This document shows, in pieces, positions 1 to 10,119 of a DNA stretch of 64,000 nt. The first letter of the stretch is position 1, and every line of letters starts with the position of its first letter. Location: NCBI RefSeq assembly GCF_003030345.1, contig NZ_CP028158.1, forward strand, positions 3,534,001 through 3,598,000, in the 5' to 3' direction. The translations under genes and the position numbers were made by a program. The stretch is from Plantactinospora sp. BC1 (GTDB taxonomy: Bacteria; Actinomycetota; Actinomycetes; Mycobacteriales; Micromonosporaceae). Under the pieces are notes generated by a model. That model was not told where the DNA came from. It saw only the letters and a program-made list of their open reading frames with translations, and ran no database searches.

Positions 1-156
1 CGGCGCTACAATTCACGCCTGCCCACGCGCCACGGACCGCCGAGCCCGGCCGGCCCGGGACACGGGGGTCCCTCAACCACATCGGCCCGACACAACGCAT
101 AGCGCTGCGCCGGCCGATCCCGGCCGTGCTCGCTCATCGCCTCCGGAAGGTCATTC

Positions 157-1800
<1,644 letters not shown>

Positions 1801-1823
1801 CCCCAAAAGTCAACCAGTCGTGT

Positions 1824-1868
1824 CCATCTGATCACCACGCGTACATCGGGCGCGCGGTGATCGGATGG
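1824..1868 (+). terminator. Long hairpin after hrdB
   Basis: An 18-bp stem (1824-1841 with 1851-1868) contains one G-U pair and one A-C mismatch and closes a 9-base loop. It begins 24 bases after the hrdB stop. There is no T-run, as is common for actinobacterial terminators. A terminator or transcript-stabilising role is inferred. Confidence 0.6.
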
Positions 1869-2045
1869 TTCCCCACTTGTGATCGTTGACGTGGCACCCT
1901 GGTGGCACGGCACACTGTCTCTACCACGTGTGACATCGGTCCCCCGGGGGCACACTGGGAAGGCCACACCCCACAAGGGTGTTGCACGATAGGTGAGCAA
2001 TGAACGACGAGAGTGTTCATCGGTGACGACCGCAGGAGGAAGGCG

Positions 2046-2279
2046 ATGACCCCGACCCTCACGCCGCCGCCCGAGACGGTGGCTCCCCCAGCCGCCGATG
2101 AACGGTGCGACCGCTGTAACGCCGCCGGCAAGCTTCGGATCACCCTCGCGGGTGGGAGCGAGCTGGTGTTCTGTGGGCATCACGCGAACAAGTACGCCGA
2201 GGATCTCGTGAAGATCACGGTCCGGTACGCGGTTGACCCGGAGTTCAGCTGGCGTGGCGCCGATTTGATGGCGAACTAA
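2046..2279 (+). CDS. Small zinc-ribbon-like protein (DUF7455 type)
   Basis: A 77-residue conserved actinobacterial protein of unknown function. The start at ATG 2046 is chosen because AGGAGGAAGGCG lies directly upstream; an earlier in-frame ATG at 2013 lacks such a site. A CxxC pair (CDRCNAAG) followed by a CGHH segment could bind zinc. The position just after the principal sigma gene is, from memory, recurrent in actinomycetes. It is probably a separate transcript, since it lies about 245 bases from hrdB behind a hairpin. A strong terminator follows. No function can be assigned. Confidence 0.85.
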   Translation: MTPTLTPPPETVAPPAADERCDRCNAAGKLRITLAGGSELVFCGHHANKYAEDLVKITVRYAVDPEFSWRGADLMAN

Positions 2280-2297
2280 CCTAACCAGGACATAGCT

Positions 2298-2330
2298 GAC
2301 CGGAGGTGCCCCGAGCGGGCGCCTCCGGTC
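2298..2330 (+). terminator. Hairpin terminator after the DUF7455 gene
   Basis: A 14-bp stem (2298-2311 with 2317-2330, one G-U pair) closes a 5-base loop, 19 bases after the stop codon. It may also serve the convergent helicase gene. Confidence 0.7.
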
Positions 2331-2439
2331 GTCTATTCCCCGACAGTGCCGATTGCCGACACTCTCGGCGATCGGCCACGATGACGCCCGGAGCGGCCGT
2401 CCCGTGTCGTCACCGGCCGCACCGCAACGTGCGGTGCGG

Positions 2440-4161
2440 TCACAGCGTCTGGACGGTGGCGATCCGCTCCTCGAGCTGCTCGATGGTGGCCTGCGCGCTG
2501 GGCGGACCGCCGCAGCGGCGACGCAGCTCGGCATGGATCTTGCCGTGTGGCAGCCCGGTCCGATGGTGGTGCGCCGCGACCAGCGCGTTGAGCTGACGGC
2601 GCAGGTTGACCCGCCGTTCCGCCGCGCTGAGCGGCCGGCTCTCCGGCCGGGGCGCCGGCACCGGCTCGGCGGTCTTGCGGCGGCGCTGCGCGGCCAACTG
2701 CTCGGCCTGGCGCTTGCTCAGCAGCACCGCCACCTGGTCGGCGGTGAGCAGGCCGGGCAGGCCGAGATATTCCTCCTCCTCCGGCGTACCCGCCTGGGCG
2801 CCGGTGCCGAAGGAGGCCCCGTCGAAGATGACCTGGTCGAGTTCGGCGGTGGCGGAGAGCGCCTCGAACCGCTTCTCCAGTTCCCCGCTGGCCTGCTCGT
2901 TGCGCTGGGCCCGCTCCAGCAGGTCGTCGTCGAGCCCGTCACCGCGCTTCGGCCCGCCCAGCACGTGGTCCCGCTCGACCTCCATCTCGCTGGCCAGCCC
3001 GAGCAGGTGCGGCACGCTGGGCAGGAAGACCGACGCGGTCTCGCCGGGCCGGCGGGCCCGGACGAACCGGCCGATCGCCTGGGCGAAGAAGAGCGGCGTG
3101 GAGGCGCTGGTGGCGTAGACGCCGACGGCCAGCCGGGGAATGTCGACCCCCTCGGAGACCATCCGCACCGCGACCATCCAGCGCTGCTCCGAGGCGGCGA
3201 AGGCGGCGATCCGGGCCGAGGCGCCCTGGTCGTCGGAGAGCACCACCACCGCCCGCTCCCCGGTGATCCGTTCGATCAGCCGGGCGTACGACCGGGCGGA
3301 GTTCTGGTCGGTGGCGATCACCAGGCCGGCGGCGTCGGAGACCCCGCCCGCCCGGAGCACCTGTAGCCGGGCGTCGGCGGCCCGGAGCACCTGCGGCATC
3401 CAGTCCCCGGCCGGGTCCAGCGCCGTACGCCACGCCTGGGCGATCAGGTCCTGGGTCATCGGCTCACCCAGCCGGGCGGCCAGCTCGTCACCGGCACTGG
3501 TCCGCCACCGGGTCTCCCCGGAGTACGCCAGGAAGATCACCGGGCGGACCACGCCGTCGGCGAGCGCGTCGGAGTAGCCGTACACGGAGTCGGCCCGGGA
3601 GCGTTGCAGGCCGTCGGCGCCCCGCTCGTAGCTGACGAAGGGGATCGGGTTCTCGTCCGACCGGAACGGCGTACCGGTCAGCATCAGCCGGCGTACGGCG
3701 GGCTCGAAGGCCGCCTTGACCCCGTCGCCCCAGGACCGGGAGTCGCCGGCGTGGTGGATCTCGTCGAGGATCACCAGCGTCCGGCGGGTCATCGTGCGGC
3801 GGCGGTGCACCTGCGGGGCGATGCCGACCTGGGCGTAGGTGACCACCGCACCGTGGAAGTCCGCCGAGGAGTGCAGGTCGGCGTTGCGGAACGCGGCGTC
3901 GAGCTGGATGCCGACCCGGGCCGCCGCGACCGCCCACTGGGTCTTCAGGTGCTCGGTCGGCGCGACCACGGTGACCGCCTCGACGGTGCCGTCGGCGAGC
4001 AGCTCGGCGGCGATCCGCAGCGCGAAGGTGGTCTTGCCGGCACCGGGCGTGGCGACGGCCAGGAAGTCCTCCGAGCGGCGCCGCAGGTATTCGACCAGCG
4101 CCTTACGCTGCCATGCCCGCAGCGCCGGGAACGACTCGAGAACCGGCAGTGGGGCTCCCAC
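2440..4161 (-). CDS. DEAD/DEAH-box (SF2) helicase
   Basis: Superfamily 2 ATP-dependent nucleic-acid helicase, about 573 residues from GTG 4161, which has GGAGGGG about 10 bases upstream. Longer readings to 4299 run through Arg-rich non-family sequence. The Walker A motif (TPGAGKTTFAL) lies near residue 40. The Walker B/motif II is DEIHH, motif III LTGTPFRS, and motif VI QAIGRFVRARR. The organisation resembles the XPB/RadD-like group of short bacterial helicases. The C-terminal ~120 residues are charged and probably helical. It stands alone, convergent with the DUF7455 gene. Substrate and pathway cannot be inferred from sequence; nucleic-acid remodelling or repair is likely. Confidence 0.9.
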   Translation of the reverse strand: MGAPLPVLESFPALRAWQRKALVEYLRRRSEDFLAVATPGAGKTTFALRIAAELLADGTVEAVTVVAPTEHLKTQWAVAAARVGIQLDAAFRNADLHSSADFHGAVVTYAQVGIAPQVHRRRTMTRRTLVILDEIHHAGDSRSWGDGVKAAFEPAVRRLMLTGTPFRSDENPIPFVSYERGADGLQRSRADSVYGYSDALADGVVRPVIFLAYSGETRWRTSAGDELAARLGEPMTQDLIAQAWRTALDPAGDWMPQVLRAADARLQVLRAGGVSDAAGLVIATDQNSARSYARLIERITGERAVVVLSDDQGASARIAAFAASEQRWMVAVRMVSEGVDIPRLAVGVYATSASTPLFFAQAIGRFVRARRPGETASVFLPSVPHLLGLASEMEVERDHVLGGPKRGDGLDDDLLERAQRNEQASGELEKRFEALSATAELDQVIFDGASFGTGAQAGTPEEEEYLGLPGLLTADQVAVLLSKRQAEQLAAQRRRKTAEPVPAPRPESRPLSAAERRVNLRRQLNALVAAHHHRTGLPHGKIHAELRRRCGGPPSAQATIEQLEERIATVQTL

Positions 4162-4354
4162 CCAGAACACTCCCCTCCGACGGCCAGGTATCCGACCACA
4201 CGAAAACGCCCCCGCGACCGGATCGAGCGCGAAGGCCGTACCAGCATAACCAGCCGGACCCATCCGACCCAGGCGACACCGACGCCACAGGGGCCACACC
4301 CGGGCACCGCCGGGTCAGGGCCTTCGACGTGCCGGGCCGCCCGGGCCCGCCGGG

Positions 4355-5068
4355 TCAGCGGCCCCGGTCGGCGGGGCGTCCGCCGTCGGCCGGCCGGTCC
4401 GCCGGGCCGTCGTCGACCGCCCGGTACGCGGGGCTGGAGCCGTCGTCGGGTCGCCTGGCGGCCGGCACCGGAGCCGACCAGCGTCGGCGCAGGGCCACCA
4501 GCCGGAGGGCGAAGACGAAGAGGGCTGCCGCCATCAACGGCCCGGGGCCGGCCAGGCCGGCCCGGTCCAGGGCGACCACCGCGACCGCGCCGGCCAGCGC
4601 CGCCACCGCGTAGATCTCCCGGCGCAGCACCACCGGGATCTCCCCGGTGAGCAGGTCCCGACCGAGGCCGCCGCCGATCCCGGCCATCATGCCGATCATG
4701 CCGGCGCCGAGTGGCGGCACGCCGGCGTCGAGCGCGATGAGGGTACCGGTGACGGTGAAGAGGCCGAGCCCGGCCGCGTCGAGGACCAGGACGGTGGTAC
4801 GCAGCCGCGCCAACTGTGGGTGCAGCCAGAAGACCGCCGCGGCGGTGACCATCGCGGTGACCGCGTACCGCCAGTCGGCGAAGGCCAGCGGTGGCCCGTC
4901 GCCGATCACGACGTCCCGGAAGAGGCCGCCGCCGAGCGCGGCGACGAAGCCGACGAAGACGACCCCGAAGAGGTCGAGGCGCTTCACGACCGCGGCTGAC
5001 GCACCGGAGGCGGCGAAGATCGCCACCCCGGTGAGGTCGGCGAGGAGGAGGGCGGTTGCGGCGGTCAC
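4355..5068 (-). CDS. Trimeric intracellular cation channel (TRIC)-like membrane protein
   Basis: A 237-residue integral membrane protein of the bacterial TRIC/UPF0126 (YadS-like) family, predicted to conduct cations such as K+. About seven hydrophobic helices form two repeats, each with the signature GGG-x-x-RD (GGGLFRDVVIGDGPPLAF and GGGLGRDLLTGEIPVVL). The charged C-terminal ~35 residues (RRPDDGSSPAYRAVDDGP) are probably cytoplasmic. It is followed by the helicase gene on the same strand but about 190 bases separate them, so co-transcription is uncertain. The family call is strong; ion specificity is not shown by sequence. Confidence 0.9.
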   Translation of the reverse strand: MTAATALLLADLTGVAIFAASGASAAVVKRLDLFGVVFVGFVAALGGGLFRDVVIGDGPPLAFADWRYAVTAMVTAAAVFWLHPQLARLRTTVLVLDAAGLGLFTVTGTLIALDAGVPPLGAGMIGMMAGIGGGLGRDLLTGEIPVVLRREIYAVAALAGAVAVVALDRAGLAGPGPLMAAALFVFALRLVALRRRWSAPVPAARRPDDGSSPAYRAVDDGPADRPADGGRPADRGR

Positions 5069-5107
5069 CGCAGGATGTTACGCGCCGGACGGCCGCCTCG
5101 GCCCGGC

Positions 5108-5326
5108 TCAGTCCCGCATGGAGTCGTAGATCTCCTTGCACTTCGGGCAGACCGGCGAGCCGGGCTTGGCGGCCTTGGTGACCGGGAACGTCTCACCGCA
5201 GAGCGCGATCACGAAGGTCCCCATGACCGCACTCTCGGCGATCTTTTCTTTCCGGACGTAGTGGAACATCTCCGGCCCGGTGTCCGCGTCCTTCAGCTCC
5301 GGACGCTCGAGAACCTCTGTGCTCAC
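5108..5326 (-). CDS. DUF3039 domain protein
   Basis: A 72-residue conserved actinobacterial protein of unknown function. A cysteine in the middle (LCGETFPV) and a C-terminal CPKC knuckle (PVCPKCKEIYDSM) suggest a small zinc-binding fold. It ends 39 bases before the TRIC-like gene and may share a transcript with it. The start is ATG 5326, preceded by GGGAGGAAT about 10 bases upstream. Because DUF3039 has no assigned role, nothing more specific is claimed. Confidence 0.9.
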   Translation of the reverse strand: MSTEVLERPELKDADTGPEMFHYVRKEKIAESAVMGTFVIALCGETFPVTKAAKPGSPVCPKCKEIYDSMRD

Positions 5327-5433
5327 GGCAGTGATTCCTCCCTAAGTGACCCCGCCAACGCTCAAGTTTGGCAGGTCACTGCCGAGCGGTCCACCGGAAC
5401 ACCCGCCGGCCCCGGCCCGTACGGTGGTCAGCC

Positions 5434-6351
5434 GTGAACGATTTCCAGATCCGGTACGGCGCCGAGGTGGCCGAGGCACTGCACGCCGGGCGGCCCGTCG
5501 TCGCCCTTGAGAGCACCATCGTCTCGCACGGCCTGCCCCGGCCGGACAACCTGCGGGTGGCCCGCGAGATCGAGGCGACGGTACGCGCCGAGGGCGCCGT
5601 ACCGGCCACCATCGGGATGGTCGAGGGCGAACTCGTGGTGGGCCTCGACGACGCCCGGTTGACCCGGCTCGCCTCCTCGGACGGGGTGGCCAAGCTCTCC
5701 GTACGCGACCTGGCGGTGGCCGCGGCGACCGGGGCGGACGGTGCCACCACGGTGGCCGCCACCAGCGCCGTCGCGGCGGCGGCCGGGATCCGGGTCTTCG
5801 CCACCGGCGGGCTCGGCGGGGTGCACCGGGAGGCGGCGCAGACCTTCGACGAGTCGGCCGACCTGACCACGCTCTCCCGGACCCCGATCGCGGTGGTCTG
5901 CGCCGGGGTGAAGTCGATCCTCGACGTCGGCGCGACGCTGGAGCGGCTGGAGACGCTCGGCGTGGCGGTGGCCGGTTACCGCAGCCGCCGGTTCCCCGGC
6001 TTCTTCGTCACCGACGGCGGCTTCGACCTGGACTGGTCGGTCGACTCACCGGAGCAGGTCGCCGCGGTGCTGGCGGCCCGGGCCGCCCACGGGGTGCAGC
6101 CGGGTGCGCTGATCGTGGCCAACCCGCTCCCCACCGACGAGCAGCTCGATCCGGCCCTGCACGACCGGACCCTGGCCGACGGGTTGGCCCGGCTCGCCGC
6201 CGGCGGGGTGACCGGCAAGGCGGTGACCCCGTTCCTGCTGGCCCACTTCCACTCCGCCACCGAGGGCGCGAGCCTGGCGGTGAACGTCCGGATCATCCTG
6301 CGCAACGCGGCCCTCGCGGCCCGGATCGCCGTGGCCGCCGCCGACCGGTGA
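5434..6351 (+). CDS. psuG: Pseudouridine-5'-phosphate glycosidase
   Basis: PsuG cleaves the C-C glycosidic bond of pseudouridine 5'-phosphate to ribose 5-phosphate and uracil in pseudouridine catabolism. At 305 residues it matches the usual ~300-residue size. Visible family motifs are [14 protein letters not shown] near residue 26 (catalytic Glu), [21 protein letters not shown] and [16 protein letters not shown] (carrying the Lys). Start GTG 5434 is chosen because family homology begins at [11 protein letters not shown]; the in-frame ATG at 5368 adds unrelated sequence. The stop overlaps the start of the next gene (TGATG), so translation of the kinase is probably coupled. Confidence 0.95.
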   Translation: MNDFQIRYGAEVAEALHAGRPVVALESTIVSHGLPRPDNLRVAREIEATVRAEGAVPATIGMVEGELVVGLDDARLTRLASSDGVAKLSVRDLAVAAATGADGATTVAATSAVAAAAGIRVFATGGLGGVHREAAQTFDESADLTTLSRTPIAVVCAGVKSILDVGATLERLETLGVAVAGYRSRRFPGFFVTDGGFDLDWSVDSPEQVAAVLAARAAHGVQPGALIVANPLPTDEQLDPALHDRTLADGLARLAAGGVTGKAVTPFLLAHFHSATEGASLAVNVRIILRNAALAARIAVAAADR

Positions 6352-7301
6352 TGGCCAGCACGGGACCCGGGACGGGACGCAGGATCCTCGTCGTCGGCGA
6401 CATCGTCACCGACGTGCTGGCGGTGCTGGCCGGGCCGGTGGCGCCCGGCTCGGACACCTCGGCCGAGATCCGGGTCACCGGGGGCGGCCAGGCCGCCAAC
6501 ACCGCCGCCTGGCTGGCCTGGCGGGGCTGCCCGGTCACCCTGGTCGGCGAGGTCGGCGCCGACGAGGCCGGCGCCGCGCGGCTCGCCGAGCTGACCGCAC
6601 TGGGCGTGCGGTGCGTGGTGCGGCGGCATCCGGACGTGCCGACCGGCACCGTCATCGTGCTGGCCGGGAACGGGGAGCGGACCATGGTGACCCAGCGCGG
6701 CGCGAACCTCCGGCTGAGCCCGGGGCACGTGGACGCCGCGCTGGGCGCGAGCGTGGACGCCGGGCATCTGCACCTGTCGGCGTACACCCTGTTGGACGCC
6801 GGGTCGCGGGAGGCCGGGCGGCGCGCGCTGGCCGCCGCGCGCGGGCGCGGCCTCACCACCAGCGTCGACGCGGCCTCCGCCGAACCGCTGCGCCGGGTCG
6901 GTGCGGCGGCGTTCCTGTCCTGGGTACGCGACGCGGACCTGCTGCTGGCCAACGCGGACGAGGCGGCGGTACTCGCCGGCCCGGGCTCACCGGCCGATCG
7001 GGCACGTGCCCTGACCGAGGTGGCCCGGCACGTGGTGCTGAAGGATGGCGCCGCCGGTGCGGTCTGGGCCGAACGCGGCGGTGCGGTGGTCTCCGCGCCG
7101 GCCCGCCGGGTTCCGGTGCGGGACGTGACCGGGGCCGGGGACGCCTTCGCGGCCGGCCTGCTGGCGGCCTGGGTCGGCGGGGCGGGCGCGGCCGAGGCGC
7201 TGGACCGCGCGGCCGAACTCGGCGCGGCGGCGGTCGGCATCCTCGGCGCCCGGCCGGGGCCCCGGCCGACGACCGACGGCTCCGCCGAGGTCACCGGCTG
7301 A
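6351..7301 (+). CDS. PfkB-family sugar/nucleoside kinase (probable pseudouridine kinase)
   Basis: A 316-residue ribokinase-family enzyme. The N-terminal substrate motif VTGGGQAANTAAWLAWRG and the C-terminal DVTGAGDAFAAGLLAAW, with the catalytic Asp and anion hole, are both intact. It overlaps psuG by one base (TGATG; a GTG at 6348 is the alternative start). Pseudouridine kinase (PsuK) is the natural partner that makes pseudouridine 5'-phosphate for PsuG, so the role is inferred from context; PfkB specificity cannot be read from sequence alone. Together the two genes would recycle pseudouridine from RNA turnover. Confidence 0.9.
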   Translation: MASTGPGTGRRILVVGDIVTDVLAVLAGPVAPGSDTSAEIRVTGGGQAANTAAWLAWRGCPVTLVGEVGADEAGAARLAELTALGVRCVVRRHPDVPTGTVIVLAGNGERTMVTQRGANLRLSPGHVDAALGASVDAGHLHLSAYTLLDAGSREAGRRALAAARGRGLTTSVDAASAEPLRRVGAAAFLSWVRDADLLLANADEAAVLAGPGSPADRARALTEVARHVVLKDGAAGAVWAERGGAVVSAPARRVPVRDVTGAGDAFAAGLLAAWVGGAGAAEALDRAAELGAAAVGILGARPGPRPTTDGSAEVTG

Positions 7302-7351
7302 CCACCGCCCTCCTGACCGCTCGCGTGCCGGGCGGGGGCGGCCGGTACGGA

Positions 7352-7708
7352 TCAGGGCTCGGCGTCGATCACCCGGTGCGGCCGCTCCTCGGCGGGCAGC
7401 GCCCGGGGCGGGGTCTCGTCGAGGTGGCTTCGACGCAGCTTGGCGCCGAGCCGGTGCTGCTCCTTCGGCGGGCGGTCGTTGGCGAGGAGCACCGCCAGCC
7501 ACGGGATCAGCACCATGCCGACGGCGCAGAGCGGCAGCCAGAGCCAGAGCAGCGGGGCCTTGGCGCCGACCAGGATCGCGCCGACGACGACGCAGATCGC
7601 CCGGATGGACATCATCACGATGTACCGGCGCTGGCGGGTACGGAGCTGGTCGTCCTGACTGCGCGAGGCGTCGGTGATCAGGATCGGCTGGTACGCCTGA
7701 CGCTTCAC
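7352..7708 (-). CDS. DUF3099 membrane protein
   Basis: A 118-residue protein with two adjacent hydrophobic helices (ICVVVGAILVGAKAPLLW and LPLCAVGMVLIPWLAVLL) framed by basic ends (RTRQRRY; LRRSH). The segment QPILITDASRSQDDQLRTR is typical of DUF3099 proteins of actinobacteria. Start GTG 7708 is chosen for GGAGG five bases upstream; a longer reading to 7825 adds non-conserved sequence. It is convergent with the pseudouridine genes. Function unknown; inner-membrane location is inferred from the helices. Confidence 0.85.
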   Translation of the reverse strand: MKRQAYQPILITDASRSQDDQLRTRQRRYIVMMSIRAICVVVGAILVGAKAPLLWLWLPLCAVGMVLIPWLAVLLANDRPPKEQHRLGAKLRRSHLDETPPRALPAEERPHRVIDAEP

Positions 7709-7862
7709 CACGGCCTCCGGAAGGGATGCGGTCGGTCCACCCCGGAACTCTCCCGTCCCGGGATGCCACCCCCATCCTCGCACCTTCTCCTGGGAAGCGG
7801 CGCCGGGCCGAGCCTCTGCCGACACCTCCTCGGCGTGTTACGCACGTGGTACGCTCCCTCGG

Positions 7863-8150
7863 GTGGGCAGCCGGTTCAGCTTCAGCGACGAGGCACTGGG
7901 CAACCTGCGGGTCCACGACGTCACCCCCGGCGAGGTGTGGGAGGCGCTGCACAGCGCCCGACGAGTGATCCGCCACCTCGGCGACGACGTGATGGTCGTC
8001 TACGCCGTCGCACGGCGCGGGCGTCGACTGGCCATCCTGCTGGCCGAGGCCGACCGGAACGACAACGACTGGGACATCCTCTCCGCGCGCGACCTGACCG
8101 ACATCGAGTCCAAGCGCTACGAGGAGGCGATCCAGGGGCGCCGAGGGTGA
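7863..8150 (+). CDS. BrnT-like toxin candidate
   Basis: A 95-residue protein. The order FSDEALGNLRVHDVTPGEVWEAL, a central strand VMVVYAVARRGRRLAILLAE and the terminal DILSARDLTDIESKRYEEAI follows the BrnT ribonuclease toxin layout (N-terminal Phe-x-x-x-K/A-x-x-N-L-x-x-H, C-terminal ISAR-x-x-x-x-x-E-x-x-x-YE). It is followed about 120 bases later by a BrnA-like ribbon-helix-helix gene, as in brnTA operons. The match is to the fold-level pattern and some catalytic positions are not evident, so it may be a diverged or inactive toxin. The start is GTG 7863. Confidence 0.6.
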   Translation: MGSRFSFSDEALGNLRVHDVTPGEVWEALHSARRVIRHLGDDVMVVYAVARRGRRLAILLAEADRNDNDWDILSARDLTDIESKRYEEAIQGRRG

Positions 8151-8267
8151 GTTCCGCCGGCCTCACTCGGGCGGGCCGGAGATGGCCCACCGGGAGGCCG
8201 GACCGCCCACCGGGAGACCAGGATCGAGCAGAAAATCGAGCACGGAGACGAGGAGGAGGCGGTGACG

Positions 8268-8579
8268 ATGCACCGAGACGATGCCATCAAGCGGTTCGAC
8301 GCCGGAGACGACCAGATCGCGGACCTGATCAACGAGGCGCAGCCGGTCGAGCTGCCCACCCCGGACACCGACGTGCCGATGGTCAGCCGCTCCGTACGCC
8401 TGCCGCTGGACACCTACGAACGGGTCCGCTCGGCCGCCGAGGCGCGGGGCATCGGGGTGACCACCCTGATGCGGCAGTGGATCGAGGCCGGGCTGGCGGA
8501 CCTGGACGACTCGGCGACGGTGTCGCTGGCCGACGTACGCCGGGCCCTGGCCGCGCTCGCTCACCCGACCGCGGCCTGA
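8268..8579 (+). CDS. BrnA-like ribbon-helix-helix antitoxin candidate
   Basis: A 103-residue protein. The segment MVSRSVRLPLDTYERVRSAA-x-x-RGI-x-VTTLMRQWIEAGL has the strand-helix-helix of CopG/BrnA-type DNA-binding antitoxins (residues about 42-80). An acidic N-terminal region (DDAIKRFDAGDDQIADLINEA) could neutralise the toxin. ATG 8268 has AGGAGG eight bases upstream; GTG 8262 is also possible. Paired with the BrnT-like gene it would form a type II toxin-antitoxin module that represses its own promoter; this role is inferred. Confidence 0.6.
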   Translation: MHRDDAIKRFDAGDDQIADLINEAQPVELPTPDTDVPMVSRSVRLPLDTYERVRSAAEARGIGVTTLMRQWIEAGLADLDDSATVSLADVRRALAALAHPTAA

Positions 8580-8624
8580 GCCCGACCGCCGGCGGTCGTC
8601 GCCGCCCTGGGGACGACCGCCCGG

Positions 8625-9842
8625 TCAGATCGGCGGGGCCGGCTGCTCGGGCGCCTGGCCCCGCGAGCGGCGCAGGTCGGAGAGGGCCACCCCGAGCAGC
8701 ACCCCGGCGGCGGTACCGGCGACCGCCAGCAGCGGCAACCGGACCATCGCCGGTACCACCGCTCCGAGCAGGACCAGGCCGGCCACCCGGGGCCGGGAGA
8801 CCCGCCCGAACACCTGGAACTCGAAGCCGGCCCGTCCGGCCAGGAACAGGGCGGGACCGCCGAGGATGGTGATCAGCCAGCTGGGTACGACGTGCCCGAA
8901 CGGGTGCGTGATGGTCAGCTCGTAGCCGACCCCGGTGAGCACGATCCCGGCAATCATGATCAGGTGCGTGTACGCGATCGAGAGGCCGAGCCGGGTCGGA
9001 TTCCGGGCCCGGATGATCGCGATCGGGAGCACGTGCCCGGCCCGATAGAAGTAGATCCGCCAGAGCAGCACGGTGGTCAGCAGCGCCAGCCCCAGCGCGC
9101 TGGTCCGGTCGGGCGTGAAGGCACCACCACCGCCGCTGAAGGTGACCCCGGTGACGAGGATCAACTCGCCGAGCGCGATCAACAGGAACTGCTGGTAGCG
9201 CTCGGCCAGGTGCTCCCCGGCGAACGGCTGCTCGCCGTACTGCGAGCGGCCGAGCCGGGGAGTCGGCCAGCCCAGCGCGAACCCGAGATAGTCCACGGTG
9301 ATCGCGACGGTCCAGAGCACCCCCCGGAGGACACTCTCGTCGACGATTCCCCCGACCAGCCACGGCACGGCGGTCAACGCGGACCAGAAGAGCACCCGTC
9401 GGGGCGCCGCCGGATCGGCGGTGGCGGTGCGGCCACGCGTGGCGAACAGGAAGAACCCGATCCGGCCGAACTGGACCGCGAGATAGGCGACGGCGAAGAC
9501 GAGAGCCCGCTCGCCGAATCCCCTCGGCAACGCGACCGCGACCACCATGCTGCAGACCACCGTGATCACCACGACGCCCTGCACGGGGAACGCCTCGGGC
9601 TCCAGGGCGCTGGTGACCCAGGCCGTCGACGCCCAGATCAGCCAGAGCGCCAGAAAGAGCACCAGGGTCTGGCCGGCCTCGGAGAGCAGGATGCGCTGAT
9701 CCGTGGTGAAGTCCTCGACCAGTCGCTGGGAGACCCGGGTGAGCGCGAAGACGAAGACCAGATCCAGGAACAGTTCCAGGAACGTGGCCCGCTGCGAACT
9801 GGACTCGGCGCGCAGCAGCGGGTCCGCTGGTGTGTCAGCCAT
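8625..9842 (-). CDS. Low-temperature-requirement A (LtrA)-family membrane protein
   Basis: A 405-residue polytopic membrane protein with about ten to twelve hydrophobic helices. The N-terminal signature SSQRATFLELFLDLVFVFAL followed by TRVSQRLVED, and the segment GEHLAERYQQFLLIALGELIL, are characteristic of the LtrA family, named from a Listeria locus needed for growth in the cold. The biochemical role is unknown. It has an ordinary length and a short basic tail (RRSRGQAPEQPAPP). It is monocistronic and convergent with the antitoxin-like gene, 45 bases apart. Confidence 0.92.
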   Translation of the reverse strand: MADTPADPLLRAESSSQRATFLELFLDLVFVFALTRVSQRLVEDFTTDQRILLSEAGQTLVLFLALWLIWASTAWVTSALEPEAFPVQGVVVITVVCSMVVAVALPRGFGERALVFAVAYLAVQFGRIGFFLFATRGRTATADPAAPRRVLFWSALTAVPWLVGGIVDESVLRGVLWTVAITVDYLGFALGWPTPRLGRSQYGEQPFAGEHLAERYQQFLLIALGELILVTGVTFSGGGGAFTPDRTSALGLALLTTVLLWRIYFYRAGHVLPIAIIRARNPTRLGLSIAYTHLIMIAGIVLTGVGYELTITHPFGHVVPSWLITILGGPALFLAGRAGFEFQVFGRVSRPRVAGLVLLGAVVPAMVRLPLLAVAGTAAGVLLGVALSDLRRSRGQAPEQPAPPI

Positions 9843-10044
9843 CCGGCATCAGCCGGGTGGGTCGGGTCGGCGGCCCGAGGCGTACCCGGGTCCGAGCCGT
9901 CGCAACCACCACCTCGCCCCCCGAGCGTCGACGATCTCAACACTCAACGAGCCAGCATGGCGCGGGGGCGCTGCGGCCGTCCGAATCGGCCCGCCGGTCG
10001 CCGAACCGGCCCCGTCACCCCCGGCTCCGGCCACCGTCCGTATC

Positions 10045-10098
10045 CGCCTGGCGGCCGGCGGTCCCCGGTACGTTAGCCCGCCTGGCGGCCGGTGGTCC
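10045..10098. repeat. 20-bp direct repeat, two copies
   Basis: CGCCTGGCGGCCGGCGGTCC at 10045-10064 recurs with one change at 10079-10098, a period of 34 bases, between the LtrA-like and HhH-GPD genes. Purpose unknown. Confidence 0.7.
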
Positions 10099-10119
10099 GT
10101 GGCCGGGGCGGGTGCCGGG

